From Methylocystis sp. ATCC 49242 (GTDB lineage: Bacteria > Pseudomonadota > Alphaproteobacteria > Rhizobiales > Beijerinckiaceae): DNA of 64,000 nucleotides. The notes below the pieces were generated by a model. That model saw only the letters and a list, made by a program, of their open reading frames with translations, was not told where the DNA came from and made no database searches. A program made the position numbers and the translations under genes. Within the stretch, counting starts at the first letter, position 1. Each line of letters opens with the position of its first letter. Where the stretch lies: the NCBI RefSeq assembly GCF_000188155.2, contig NZ_KE124774.1:2548356-2612355 (forward strand). The letters are read 5' to 3'. Positions 49,193-57,344 of the stretch are shown piece after piece.

Positions 49193-49426
49193 ATGAAGAG
49201 ATTCCGCACGCCTGTCGCGATCGTCGTGGCCTCAATGCTTCCCGGGTCCGCCTTCGGCCATCGCGGACCCCACCTGGAAGACCTCGGCGGCGCGCTACGC
49301 CACACATTTACCCAGCAGGACCATCTCCTCGCCATTGGCGTGTCAGCGACATGGCTGACAATCATTGCTTTGGCCGCGTTTCTTTTGGCGAGAGCGCTGC
49401 AGGCGCCGAACGACGGCTCCAACTAG
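49193..49426 (+). CDS. Short HupE-like membrane protein
   Basis: A 77-residue protein placed between hupD and hupF, the usual position of hupE. It has a cleavable signal-like start (MKRFRTPVAIVVASMLPGSA, then FGH), a segment with HxnH and DHLLAIGVS resembling the first loop and helix of HupE/UreJ nickel permeases (H...DHLLAM), and a hydrophobic helix (WLTIIALAAFLLARAL). Full HupE proteins have about 190 residues and six TM helices, so this is a truncated or miniature relative. A ribosome binding site (GAGGGAG) precedes the ATG. Family assignment is tentative. Confidence 0.55.
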   Translation: MKRFRTPVAIVVASMLPGSAFGHRGPHLEDLGGALRHTFTQQDHLLAIGVSATWLTIIALAAFLLARALQAPNDGSN

Positions 49427-49430
49427 AGCA

Positions 49431-49462
49431 AATTCGGCGAATTCGAATTCGCCGAATTTGTT
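49431..49462. repeat. Perfect 32-bp palindrome between mini-hupE and hupF
   Basis: The half-site CAAATTCGGCGAATTC is followed at once by its exact complement, with no loop. It begins five bases after the stop of the short HupE-like gene and could form a stem in RNA (attenuator or processing site) or be the core of a small MITE-like element: CTAGAGC-type ends common to local IS630 elements lie at 49426 and, inverted and imperfect, near 49520-49530. No T-run follows. Confidence 0.6.
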
Positions 49463-49605
49463 CTCGCTTCGTATCTTGTCGCGCGTTCGAAGGGAAAACC
49501 ACCTACACTTTTCCTGAACGCGCTTTAGCCGCCCGATCAAATCCCGTCACTTGCAGCGCGACGGGACGACCGTAGCTTCGCTTGACGACGCCGTGGAACT
49601 GAGAA

Positions 49606-49908
49606 ATGTGCATCGGCTTTCCCATGACCGTGCTGGAGGGCGACGAACTCTCGGCGCTATGCGAGCGAAAGGGCGTCAGGGAAAGAATTTCCATGCTTCT
49701 TGTCGGCGAACAACCGAGTGGCGCACATGTCCTCGTGCATCTCGGCGCAGCGGTGCGAGTGCTCGACGACGACGAAGCCGCCATGATCGGCGCAGCGCTG
49801 GATGGACTTGGCGCGGCCGTGGCCGGGGACAATTTCGATCAATACTTCGCCGACCTCATCGGACGCGAACCGGAGTTGCCGGCGCATCTTCGACCGGACA
49901 TGAAATAG
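49606..49908 (+). CDS. hupF: HypC-family chaperone HupF
   Basis: A 100-residue HypC paralogue. It starts MCIGFPMTVLEGDELSALCE, with the conserved Cys after Met, and has VGEQPSGAHVLVHLGAAVRV and a longer C-terminal tail (FDQYFADLIGREPELPAHLR). In hup clusters HupF protects HupL maturation under oxygen. It is the last gene of the cluster, 179 bases after the mini-hupE gene and separated from it by the palindrome at 49431, so its expression level may differ. Confidence 0.92.
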   Translation: MCIGFPMTVLEGDELSALCERKGVRERISMLLVGEQPSGAHVLVHLGAAVRVLDDDEAAMIGAALDGLGAAVAGDNFDQYFADLIGREPELPAHLRPDMK

Positions 49909-50218
49909 CGTGGCTTGACTTTCTTGTCGCGCTCGAATCGCCCGTGAGCAAAAGCTCCTCTGGCGCTTGGCGGAAAGCCGTGCGCAAGCTTCCAGTGAAA
50001 TGTCACGGTCCCGTCGTGAGCCGATAGGCGCCATTCGGGCGTGACCGACGCTCCCGTCGATCGACGATTTTCGTCCCCGCCTTTGCGCCAGATTCAGATG
50101 GCGCATGTGATGCGGTAAAATGGCCGATCCGGCCCGCCGCCGGCGGCCCGGGAATGTCCCATTTTTTGCCGCGATTGCTTTTCAAAAACGCTTTCCAGAC
50201 CAGAATGGTGGATTGCCG

Positions 50219-51046
50219 ATGCTGTGTTCACGAAAAGCGCTCGTCATGTTTCTGGCCGGCGGCCTGTCGGTGTTCGAACAGCCCGCGGCGATGGGACAGT
50301 ATTACGGAGCGTATCCGGCTTACCCCTCCTCTCCCGTTCGCCCCTACGCCGATCAAGGCGGCGTCTACGGAGAAAGCGACCCGGATGACGGCTATTACGA
50401 GCCGCCAACACGCCGACCGCCCCGCGCCGACGCCTATGAACGAAATCTCGAAGATTACCCCGAGGACGCCGAGCCACGAGCCCGGGCGAAGCCGCGCGGC
50501 GCCGAAGGACGCCGGGCCCGCATCGCGGCGCTGCCGCCGGACGCCGATCCGGCCTATTCGACGCCGATCGACCTCGACGACCAGGTTGATCCGAATCAGT
50601 CGACGCGAACCCTGGTGGATGATCCCACAGGACAGCGCGCCGGCACGCTGACAATCGACACCGGCGCACGCAAACTTTATCTCTCGCTGGGAAATGGCGA
50701 GGCGCTCGAATATGGCGTGGGGGTCGGCCGCCAAGGCTTCGAGTGGAAGGGCGTGGCGCAGATTGGCCGAAAGGCCTATTGGCCAGGCTGGACGCCGCCG
50801 AGCGAAATGCTTTTGCGCCGCCCCGATCTGCCCGAACATATGGAAGGGGGCCTCGACAACCCGCTCGGCGCGCGCGCCCTCTATCTGTTCGAGGGCCCGA
50901 AGGATACGATGTTCCGGATCCACGGCACCAACGAACCCGATACGATCGGAAAGGCCGTGTCGTCCGGCTGCATACGCATGCTCAATGCGGATGTCATCGA
51001 CCTTTACCGCCGCGTCGCCAAGGGGGCGCGCGTCGTCGTGAATTGA
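50219..51046 (+). CDS. L,D-transpeptidase (ErfK/YbiS family)
   Basis: A 275-residue secreted peptidoglycan cross-linking enzyme. It has an N-terminal signal (MLCSRKALVMFLAGGLSVFE), a low-complexity linker rich in Pro, Tyr, Asp and Arg (about residues 25-115), and a YkuD domain. The catalytic motif is FRIHGTNEPDTIGKAVSSGC followed by IRM, containing the active-site His and Cys. The domain continues to the end (RVAKGARVVVN). Start 50219 gives the signal peptide; the open frame upstream to 50120 is not needed. It is typical of Rhizobiales, which use L,D cross-links heavily. Confidence 0.9.
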   Translation: MLCSRKALVMFLAGGLSVFEQPAAMGQYYGAYPAYPSSPVRPYADQGGVYGESDPDDGYYEPPTRRPPRADAYERNLEDYPEDAEPRARAKPRGAEGRRARIAALPPDADPAYSTPIDLDDQVDPNQSTRTLVDDPTGQRAGTLTIDTGARKLYLSLGNGEALEYGVGVGRQGFEWKGVAQIGRKAYWPGWTPPSEMLLRRPDLPEHMEGGLDNPLGARALYLFEGPKDTMFRIHGTNEPDTIGKAVSSGCIRMLNADVIDLYRRVAKGARVVVN

Positions 51047-51073
51047 ACCGAGCCGCCGGAGAGACGAAAGCTA

Positions 51074-52118
51074 GAGCGTTTCATATTTTGACGGAAGCGT
51101 ATCCTGCGTTTGTGAAGTAGTTGCTGCATTCTTGTGGTTGGATGTCTTTTGCGAGGCGTCCGATCTGTCGCCAGGTTTCATCGATGGTTCGCTGCTGCGC
51201 CTGTCGCATCCAGTGTTTGAGCTTGGAAAAGGTCTGTTCGATTGGATTGAGGTCGGGCGAATAGGGCGGCAGAAACCACAGTCTGGCTCCGGCGGCGCGG
51301 ATCGCGCGTCGCACCGCCTCGCCCTTGTGACTGCCGAGATTGTCCATAATGACAATATCGCCCTGCTTAAGCGCGGGGACGAGTTGTTGTTCGACATAGG
51401 CGCGGAAACACGCGCCGTTGATTGGCCCGTCGAAGACGCAGGGCGCGTCGAGACGATCGCAGCGCAGCGCGCCGAGAAAGGTCAACGTGCGCCAATGGCC
51501 GTGCGGCGCGAGGCCGCGCAAGCGCTTGCCCTTGGGGCCCCAGCCGCGCAGCGGCGTCATGTTCGTCTTGATCCAGGTCTCGTCGATGAAGACCAGCCGC
51601 CTGGGATCGAGGCGCGCTTGCAGCGATTGCCAGCGCTTGCGCCGTCGCGCAATGTCAGCGCGGCCTTGTTCGAGCGCCAGCAGCGTTTTTTTGAACCGCA
51701 GCCCCTCGCGGCGCAGGAACATCCAAATGGCGTTGTGCGAAACCTTGACCCCGCGCGCCAGCAGCTCGTCCTTGAGGCCATGCAACGTCAAATGCGGCGT
51801 CTGCGCCAGACGCTCGACAATGAAAGCGCGATGCGGCTCCAGCACGCGCTTGCGATAGCCGCCCATTTTCGCCGGCGCGACCGAGCCCGTCTCGCGCTGG
51901 CGCTGCGACCACTTCACGACCGATGACACGGCCACGCCAAAGCGCAAAGCCACGGCGCGGCAACTCTCGCCAGCCAAAACCGACGCAACCACACGCTCTC
52001 GAAGATCATTGGAGAGAGGTCGAACCATTGGATGCTGGCCTCCGCCCAGCCAGCATCTTGAATCACACTCCTGCTAAAACAGGAATCCCTCCCGATTCAG
52101 AAATACAGGGAAATGCTC
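51074..52118 (-). mobile_element. IS630-family insertion sequence, copy B
   Basis: A 1045-bp element, flanked by TA, with ends GAGCGTTTC and GAAATGCTC. It is almost identical to copy A (18036-19081) but has A7 instead of A8 in the transposase gene. It lies against the stop codon of the NepR-like gene; the TA target plus the next base forms that TAG stop both before and after insertion. Confidence 0.93.
51081..52028 (-). CDS. IS630-family transposase, copy B (intact)
   Basis: A 315-residue transposase in one frame. The N-terminal HTH region reads [20 protein letters not shown] and [20 protein letters not shown]. After the A7 run ([16 protein letters not shown]) comes the DDE core: [40 protein letters not shown] and [20 protein letters not shown]. 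Compared with copy A it differs at a few residues (Leu for Arg near residue 9, Ala for Ser in RAIRAAG). Probably the active member of the pair. Confidence 0.95.
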   Translation of the reverse strand: MVRPLSNDLRERVVASVLAGESCRAVALRFGVAVSSVVKWSQRQRETGSVAPAKMGGYRKRVLEPHRAFIVERLAQTPHLTLHGLKDELLARGVKVSHNAIWMFLRREGLRFKKTLLALEQGRADIARRRKRWQSLQARLDPRRLVFIDETWIKTNMTPLRGWGPKGKRLRGLAPHGHWRTLTFLGALRCDRLDAPCVFDGPINGACFRAYVEQQLVPALKQGDIVIMDNLGSHKGEAVRRAIRAAGARLWFLPPYSPDLNPIEQTFSKLKHWMRQAQQRTIDETWRQIGRLAKDIQPQECSNYFTNAGYASVKI

Positions 52119-52486
52119 TAGTGATTGCGCCGCGCCTCGAGATTGTTCAACAGCTCGACAAATCTTGCGGGGACCGGCTCGGCGAGGACGGATCGATACA
52201 GGTCTCGCAATTGCTTTCCGAGAATCTGCTCGACCCCGCCCCGGCGACGCGCGGACAGAAGCTTCGTTCCCGGGTCGCCTCGCGACGGCTGATTGGCCGC
52301 CGCTTTCCCCGACCGCCTCAGCATGGAAGAGCCGGCCAGATCGTCATATTTCAGGCGGGAGTTTGTCTTCCCCGCCGGCATGGACGTTCCCCGGCCCGAG
52401 GCGGCGGCGCGGCCGGATTCGGAGGGGCTATTGTTGGGGCTTTCTCTCATCTGCGCCTCGAGTCTCGCGCATCGGCGTTCCCACAC
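52118..52486 (-). CDS. NepR-like anti-sigma factor
   Basis: A minus-strand frame of up to 122 residues. The C-terminal part reads QILGKQLRDLYRSVLAEPVP followed by ARFVELLNNLEARRNH, the signature of NepR, the anti-sigma factor that holds the EcfG sigma factor until PhyR releases it in the general stress response of alphaproteobacteria. The N-terminal part is basic and unstructured (SGKAAANQPSRGDPG). The start is uncertain: ATG 52486, or 52450 to give MRESPNNS. The usual ecfG and phyR neighbours are absent; IS630 copy B lies where they might have been. Confidence 0.7.
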   Translation of the reverse strand: MWERRCARLEAQMRESPNNSPSESGRAAASGRGTSMPAGKTNSRLKYDDLAGSSMLRRSGKAAANQPSRGDPGTKLLSARRRGGVEQILGKQLRDLYRSVLAEPVPARFVELLNNLEARRNH

Positions 52487-52848
52487 ACCGGAATCGGAAT
52501 GCTCACGCGAATTCGAGCAGAAAGGAAAAGGATTAATTTACCGTAAAGCCGGCGCGGCCGCGTTTCGCCTGCGCGCCGGTTCGCTCGCCCGGTGGGGCGT
52601 TGCGCGGGAGATAGGGCACAACCTAAAACGCCCGGCAAAAATCGCGCAATTTCAGTCTGCTGCAGTCTGATTATGGCGGAGGGGGCGTCCGCCGAGTTGA
52701 AGTCCGATCCTGTCCGGTATTATCCAATAATACACTGATTTAAAGCTACTTTTGTCTTTGTTGTGGTCCAGCTCGGTCCGTTGCCCTCCCATCCAAGCTC
52801 GAATAATATGTGGGTGAAAATGTGGGGCAGACAAATTGGGCGGACGGT
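52487..52848. other. Intergenic region before the integrase, possible attachment site
   Basis: No gene is supported in these 360 bases. At 52674-52685, TGGCGGAGGGGG equals the complement of the 3' end of many tRNA-Ser genes (CCCCCTCCGCCA), a common target of P4-type integrases, and it also begins a short hairpin (GGCGGA...TCCGCC). No full tRNA is present. Base composition becomes more AT-rich from about 52700 on. Confidence 0.4.
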
Positions 52849-54045
52849 ATGCCGAAGCGAGGGAAGCATCCTGAGAAGGCGCTGACGGCGATCCAAGTGA
52901 GGGCCCTGAAAGAACCGGGCCGATATGCCGACGGCAATGGCCTCTATCTTGTCGTCGACCCTTCTGGAGCTAAACGCTGGCTGCTGCGAACTGTCATTCA
53001 AGGGCGGCGTCGTGACATTGGGCTTGGTGGGGTCGCCCTCGTTTCGCTCGCTGAGGCGCGAGAAAAGGCGCTCAGCTACCGCAAGCTTGCGCGGCAGGGC
53101 GGAGACCCCCTAGCCGAAAAGCGGCGAACTGCAATCACCATCCCGACCTTTGACGAAGCCGCTCAGCGCGTCTTTGAAGAACATAAGCCTAGCTGGAGAA
53201 ACAGCAAGCATGCAGCCCAGTGGATGAACACGCTGAGCCAATATGCTTTTCCGATCCTTGGGCAGATGCCAGTCCACCAGATAGACAGCCCCCATGTGCT
53301 ACAAGTTCTCGCCCCGATCTGGCTGACCAAGCCAGAAACCGCCCGTCGTGTCCGCCAGAGGATTGGTACCGTCCTGAATTGGGCCAAGGCGGCGGGCTTT
53401 CGCACGGGCGATAACCCGGTTGAAGGTATAACCAAAGGTTTGCCTAGGCAGACGGACCGAGGCGAACATTATGCCGCGCTTGCCTACGCTGAGGTGCCAT
53501 CTTTTCTGGCTCGCTTGCGCTCGGACCCAGGCATCAGTGAAAGTGCTCGGCTCGCGTTTGAATTCCTGATCCTGACGGCTTCTCGAACGAACGAAGTTCT
53601 TGGGGCCCGGTGGTCGGAATTCGACGTGACGAATAGGTTATGGGCTGTTCCCGCTGAGAGGATGAAAGCCGGCCGCGCCCACAGAGTCCCTTTGACGGAC
53701 CAATGCCTCGTAATTCTCGAGCAGGCAAAAGCCGCAAGCGCCGGGAGCCCTTTCGTTTTCCCAGGCAGAAGCTCAGAGCGCCCGTTATCAAATATGGTCT
53801 TTCTCATGGCCCTAAGGCGCTTGAAATTGAAGACAACTGCCCATGGTTTTCGCTCTTCGTTCCGCGACTGGGCTGCTGAATGTACGAGCTTTCCCAGGGA
53901 GGTTGCAGAGGCGTCACTCGCTCACGCGGTCGAAAATAAGGTGGAGGCCGCCTACCGTCGAACAGACCTAGTTGAAAAAAGACGGGAGCTGTTGAAACTA
54001 TGGGGGCAGCACTGCACGAGCGATATAGGAACAAAAAATGGCTAA
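52849..54045 (+). CDS. P4-type tyrosine recombinase (integrase)
   Basis: A 398-residue integrase. The N-terminal DUF4102-type arm-binding domain reads KALTAIQVRALKEPGRYADG then LYLVVDPSGAKRWLLRTVIQ. The catalytic domain has the first Arg in LILTASRTNEVLGARWSEFD, the second box HGFRSSFRDWAAE (His-x-x-Arg) and the tyrosine in LAHAVENKVEAAYRRTDLVE. ATG 52849 gives the standard N-terminus; GTG 52810 would add 13 residues. It marks the start of a mobile island that includes the following low-GC genes and perhaps the CRISPR array. It overlaps the next gene by eight bases. Confidence 0.93.
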   Translation: MPKRGKHPEKALTAIQVRALKEPGRYADGNGLYLVVDPSGAKRWLLRTVIQGRRRDIGLGGVALVSLAEAREKALSYRKLARQGGDPLAEKRRTAITIPTFDEAAQRVFEEHKPSWRNSKHAAQWMNTLSQYAFPILGQMPVHQIDSPHVLQVLAPIWLTKPETARRVRQRIGTVLNWAKAAGFRTGDNPVEGITKGLPRQTDRGEHYAALAYAEVPSFLARLRSDPGISESARLAFEFLILTASRTNEVLGARWSEFDVTNRLWAVPAERMKAGRAHRVPLTDQCLVILEQAKAASAGSPFVFPGRSSERPLSNMVFLMALRRLKLKTTAHGFRSSFRDWAAECTSFPREVAEASLAHAVENKVEAAYRRTDLVEKRRELLKLWGQHCTSDIGTKNG

Positions 54046-55045
54046 GCCAGACCAGGTTACCTACCTAGTCAAATTGAAGTACCCCTATTATCGACATCAG
54101 ATGCACCTATTTTTTAATTCAATTTCCCGCGCACAAGGCTGCTCGGATATTGCGCAATTCACTGATGAATCTATTCGAGAATTTTGTGACATGTTCCGCA
54201 CCGAAGTTGAGCACTTTATAGAGGAAAATGAAGTTCAGGCCGACGATCGCATAGCAGTCGTTCGCCGACTTATTGTGGAAATGATCGCTTATCGGACAGA
54301 ACTAGTGTCGCTCGCTGACAACGAGTTAATCCAGCTGTATAGGCAAGAGAAACTGGCCGAGCAGGCGCGCCGCGAAGCGCTTGGCTCACAGCAAGATAAG
54401 TGGCGCTTTTTCAACGAGCCTAAGGCTGATCCGAAGTTCGATTCCTGGGCCGTTTATGCGGCCTGGAGCGCTGAGGAAGCCGTCGCCCTGTCCCTTGGGA
54501 AAGAGCCGCGTATCGTGAATGCGCGCTCGCTTAAGCGTCTCGGGAAGGCATATTCACCCTTTGCAAATGAGTATGAGCAGCGCAAACAACGTGTGACTCG
54601 CGCAATTGCCGCGGGGCATCTCGATGAGCCATTGTCACCTGCAGTATTTCTTAAGTGGGCGAAGGAAGTTGGAATGTCATGCCCTTCCGAGTTGGTAAAA
54701 CATGTTCGGCCCTCGAAACGCAACAGTGACCCGAACTACGTAAAGCTTCGGGACAAAATACGATCTCTGGAGAGCCAAAACAGAATCATGAAGCAACGAC
54801 ACGAGTTTGCGTTAAGACAAATAAAATCTGATGTTTCAACCAAAGAGAAATTCACGTTGTTGCGCATGATATTGGCAATGGCGATTGGAAGATTCGAGTT
54901 CCGAACAGATAGACGCAATTCCGCTGCAAAACAGATAGCAAGCTATGCTGAAGAGCACAACTTGAAGCTGAGCGAAGATACAGCAAAAAATTGGTTGAAC
55001 AACGCAGTTGTAGATCTGGAATATTCTTCTCCTCCCGAGCGCTGA
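54038..55045 (+). CDS. Unrecognised island protein with coiled coil
   Basis: A 335-residue soluble protein translated right behind the integrase (eight-base overlap). I do not recognise the family. It has an N-terminal helical part (YPYYRHQMHLFFNSISRAQG), a middle with FDSWAVYAAWSAEEAVALSL, a coiled coil at about residues 235-265 (KLRDKIRSLESQNRIMKQRH) and a C-terminal helical segment (SEDTAKNWLNNAVVDLEYS). The WAVYAAWSAEEA and DTAKNWL stretches look like those in small integrase-linked proteins of genomic islands, so a role in excision or DNA binding is possible, but this is a guess. Confidence 0.6.
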   Translation: MAKPDQVTYLVKLKYPYYRHQMHLFFNSISRAQGCSDIAQFTDESIREFCDMFRTEVEHFIEENEVQADDRIAVVRRLIVEMIAYRTELVSLADNELIQLYRQEKLAEQARREALGSQQDKWRFFNEPKADPKFDSWAVYAAWSAEEAVALSLGKEPRIVNARSLKRLGKAYSPFANEYEQRKQRVTRAIAAGHLDEPLSPAVFLKWAKEVGMSCPSELVKHVRPSKRNSDPNYVKLRDKIRSLESQNRIMKQRHEFALRQIKSDVSTKEKFTLLRMILAMAIGRFEFRTDRRNSAAKQIASYAEEHNLKLSEDTAKNWLNNAVVDLEYSSPPER

Positions 55046-55136
55046 ATAGCCGATTTCGGATCGTGCTTTCCGAAATCGGCCAAGTCACGTCCCCAGTTTG
55101 TCAAGATGTCTCCGATCTCAAAACGGAGGCAACCAT

Positions 55137-55607
55137 ATGGAAAAACAAACTCTCGACGGCTTCCCTCACACGAGCGCCCAAGCGGAGGCTCTCCCGGAGT
55201 CGCTGACTAAGAAGGGCATCAGCCGGGATGCGGTCGTGAAACTCGCCGAGGCTGAAGATGCTCTCGTCGACCGGGTGCGTAAGCGTGAAATATTTGCGGT
55301 CGGTCAACCGGTCAGCACAGACGATAATCGCGAAAACTTCACGACGCGCCTCGATACCTATCGCAAGCAAACGGCGTCCATAACGGCGCGGTGCGCCGAG
55401 TGGGACGTTTTCCTAAGGACAGGTTTCGTGCGACTCTCTTCTATCCTGGCGCCGAAAGGCCCGATCCCGGTGAGCCGGTCGACTTGGTGGGCTGGGGTGA
55501 AGGAGGGAAGGTTCCCCAAACCGCTAAAGCTTGGGCCCAGGACCACCGTTTGGTCGGTCGAGGATATCCGAGCGCTGATCGAGAAAATCAGTGGTGGGGA
55601 GGGCTGA
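55137..55607 (+). CDS. AlpA-like DNA-binding regulator
   Basis: A 156-residue protein. The C-terminal third reads FVRLSSILAPKGPIPVSRST then WWAGVKEGRFPKPLKLGPRT and TVWSVEDIRALIEKI, the MerR-like winged helix of AlpA regulators, which activate integrase/excisionase genes in P4-like islands. The N-terminal 95 residues are charged and unfamiliar. The ATG at 55137 follows GGAGG. It lies two bases before the next gene's ATG, so these two are coupled. A longer N-terminus than classical AlpA (about 70 residues) is unusual. Confidence 0.75.
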   Translation: MEKQTLDGFPHTSAQAEALPESLTKKGISRDAVVKLAEAEDALVDRVRKREIFAVGQPVSTDDNRENFTTRLDTYRKQTASITARCAEWDVFLRTGFVRLSSILAPKGPIPVSRSTWWAGVKEGRFPKPLKLGPRTTVWSVEDIRALIEKISGGEG

Positions 55608-55609
55608 GC

Positions 55610-56434
55610 ATGAGCAGGTTGCAAGCCCAAAAGAAGAAAGCCCCCGAGCAGTCGGCGAAGTGCGGCGTTCAAAAGCCCGTCGCCACCCGAAAATCGCGTA
55701 AAGCGAAAAAGGGCACGCCGGCGCAGGCCATCGTTACGCCCGCGTCAGAGAGAATACTACCGAACGCGAGCACGCTAAAAACCGATTTTTTTGCGGTGCT
55801 GGACGACCTGAGGCGCGACGTCAAAAAGAGCGAGGAAGGCCATCGTCGCGCTATTAGGTCAGCCATCGCTCGGGGGTGCGCGGTCGCGTGCTTCCTGGAG
55901 AAACATATATGGCACTGGCGCAAATTCTGTAACGCTAACATGTGGAAATCTCGAAACAGAAAGCCCGACCCGAAAAAGCCTAGCCAAGCGCTGCGCTTCG
56001 TCTTGCTATGGATGTCGAAGGAAAAAAAACGAGCCAGCAAGTGGTACTGCGCGGTCGGCCCCCTAATGAAAATGGGCGTGGGACCTGCAGACATTCCCAA
56101 GGCTATCAAGCGGGCTGGAGGTATTGAAGCACTTGCCCGTAGGAACGCGAAGGAGAAGAGTTCCAGACGCAGCGAAAATATTCCGACGTTGCCTGCAACA
56201 CATATGCCAACAGTGTCGAAGGCAACAGCAGATAACGCAGTGGTTCTAAAAGGGCCTCTCCGCCAGGGCGGGATTGGCATAACGCTAAAAGCGACATTGG
56301 AGGGAGAAGGGGAAAGATTGCTGAGCTTGCCGATCGGATCTCAACCCTTGCTCAAGATCAAAATCCTTGGGCGAACGGAGCGGGGTTTGAAGATAGCGGT
56401 TCTAAAAGTCAGTAGGGGGGCGGCCATAAAATAA
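55610..56434 (+). CDS. Unrecognised basic island protein
   Basis: A 274-residue, strongly basic protein. The N-terminus is lysine-rich (QAQKKKAPEQ, RKSRKAKKG), then a helical domain with HRRAIRSAIARGCAVACFLE and HIWHWRKFCNANMWKSRNRK; the C-terminal part resembles a beta-rich domain (LLKIKILGRTERGLKIAVLK). It may bind nucleic acid. Position directly after the AlpA-like gene suggests a replication or mobilisation accessory role; no family was recognised. Confidence 0.55.
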   Translation: MSRLQAQKKKAPEQSAKCGVQKPVATRKSRKAKKGTPAQAIVTPASERILPNASTLKTDFFAVLDDLRRDVKKSEEGHRRAIRSAIARGCAVACFLEKHIWHWRKFCNANMWKSRNRKPDPKKPSQALRFVLLWMSKEKKRASKWYCAVGPLMKMGVGPADIPKAIKRAGGIEALARRNAKEKSSRRSENIPTLPATHMPTVSKATADNAVVLKGPLRQGGIGITLKATLEGEGERLLSLPIGSQPLLKIKILGRTERGLKIAVLKVSRGAAIK

Positions 56435-56484
56435 CCTGGCGCGTATCGCGAGGCAGCTTTAGATAGCTGCCTCGCGATCCTGTC

Positions 56485-57114
56485 CTATCTGCGGACGATT
56501 TCGCTGAGCGCCCGCGGAAGGATTAGCATTTCGTCATGCGAAACGCGACCGGTCTTGAAAGCCTTCATTGTGTAATCGGTCGCGCGCCCGATACTTTCAG
56601 TTATCGGCTTGGCGTGTGCCCGGATAAGGGGGAGTTTTCCCCGGACGTAGAAAGCCGCGTTTTCATCAAAATGCTCGTCCAGAGGCTGCGCGAGCCTTGA
56701 TTTCGGCGGCATCAGACCGATGCCCTGAAAATGGATTCCGTCGTTCACCGTGACATCCCTTACGAGCTGTTTTTCCCGTTTCCAAACCGGGTAATCTGGG
56801 CAGACGATCCAAACCGGGTGCTTGCCTAAGCTGTGGGGCGAAGCAGGTCTCCGAACTACGCGTGTGAGCAAGGTCGCATAAACCCGCTCTACCTCTTTGC
56901 TCATTTCATCGATCATTCGCCGACGAGAGCCTCCTATCTGCCGATATTGGAAAGTGAGCAAGTACGGCGTCCAGCCATCATTTACTTGGTTCTCGATATA
57001 GCGACCCCAGTGAGTCACAATTTCCCGTCTACCTGCTGCCGACGCCCAACTGTTCGCGTGATCGTATCTATGGGTATGGCTGGTCGATTTGACTGTTGTA
57101 TGTTGGTCTACCAT
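56485..57114 (-). CDS. Possible HUH-type replication protein
   Basis: A 209-residue protein on the opposite strand to its neighbours. Motif-like elements are YLLTFQYRQIGG (motif 1-like strand), NDGIHFQGIGLMP (His-hydrophobic-Gln, as in HUH motif 2 variants) and ATDYTMKAFKTG (YxxK, as in the catalytic tyrosine motif of rolling-circle Rep proteins). Their order and spacing fit an HUH endonuclease, but similarity is thin and I do not recognise a named family. If correct, the island could replicate or transfer as a single-strand intermediate. Otherwise it is an unknown island protein. Confidence 0.4.
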   Translation of the reverse strand: MVDQHTTVKSTSHTHRYDHANSWASAAGRREIVTHWGRYIENQVNDGWTPYLLTFQYRQIGGSRRRMIDEMSKEVERVYATLLTRVVRRPASPHSLGKHPVWIVCPDYPVWKREKQLVRDVTVNDGIHFQGIGLMPPKSRLAQPLDEHFDENAAFYVRGKLPLIRAHAKPITESIGRATDYTMKAFKTGRVSHDEMLILPRALSEIVRR

Positions 57115-57344
57115 CGTTCAATCACCTTTCGGGCATGGGGGTCCAACTACGAGTCCCGAATTTCACGGTCCCCGTATTGGTTAGTGCCGATGAGGTAGCT
57201 TCGACATGCGAGGCGCATCCACTGCCTGCCGGTTAGCTACGACTACAATTGGTATTTACGGCTCACGGTTTGACGTCGATCCGCGACACCCTTGACCCCT
57301 GCTATTCGGGCGATGCTACGAGCGTGCTCGAAAGGCGAAATTGA

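Noticed and set aside
52674-52760. Complete tRNA gene before the integrase
   Set aside because: Only the 3'-end-like 12 bases fit; no cloverleaf or T-loop sequence follows.
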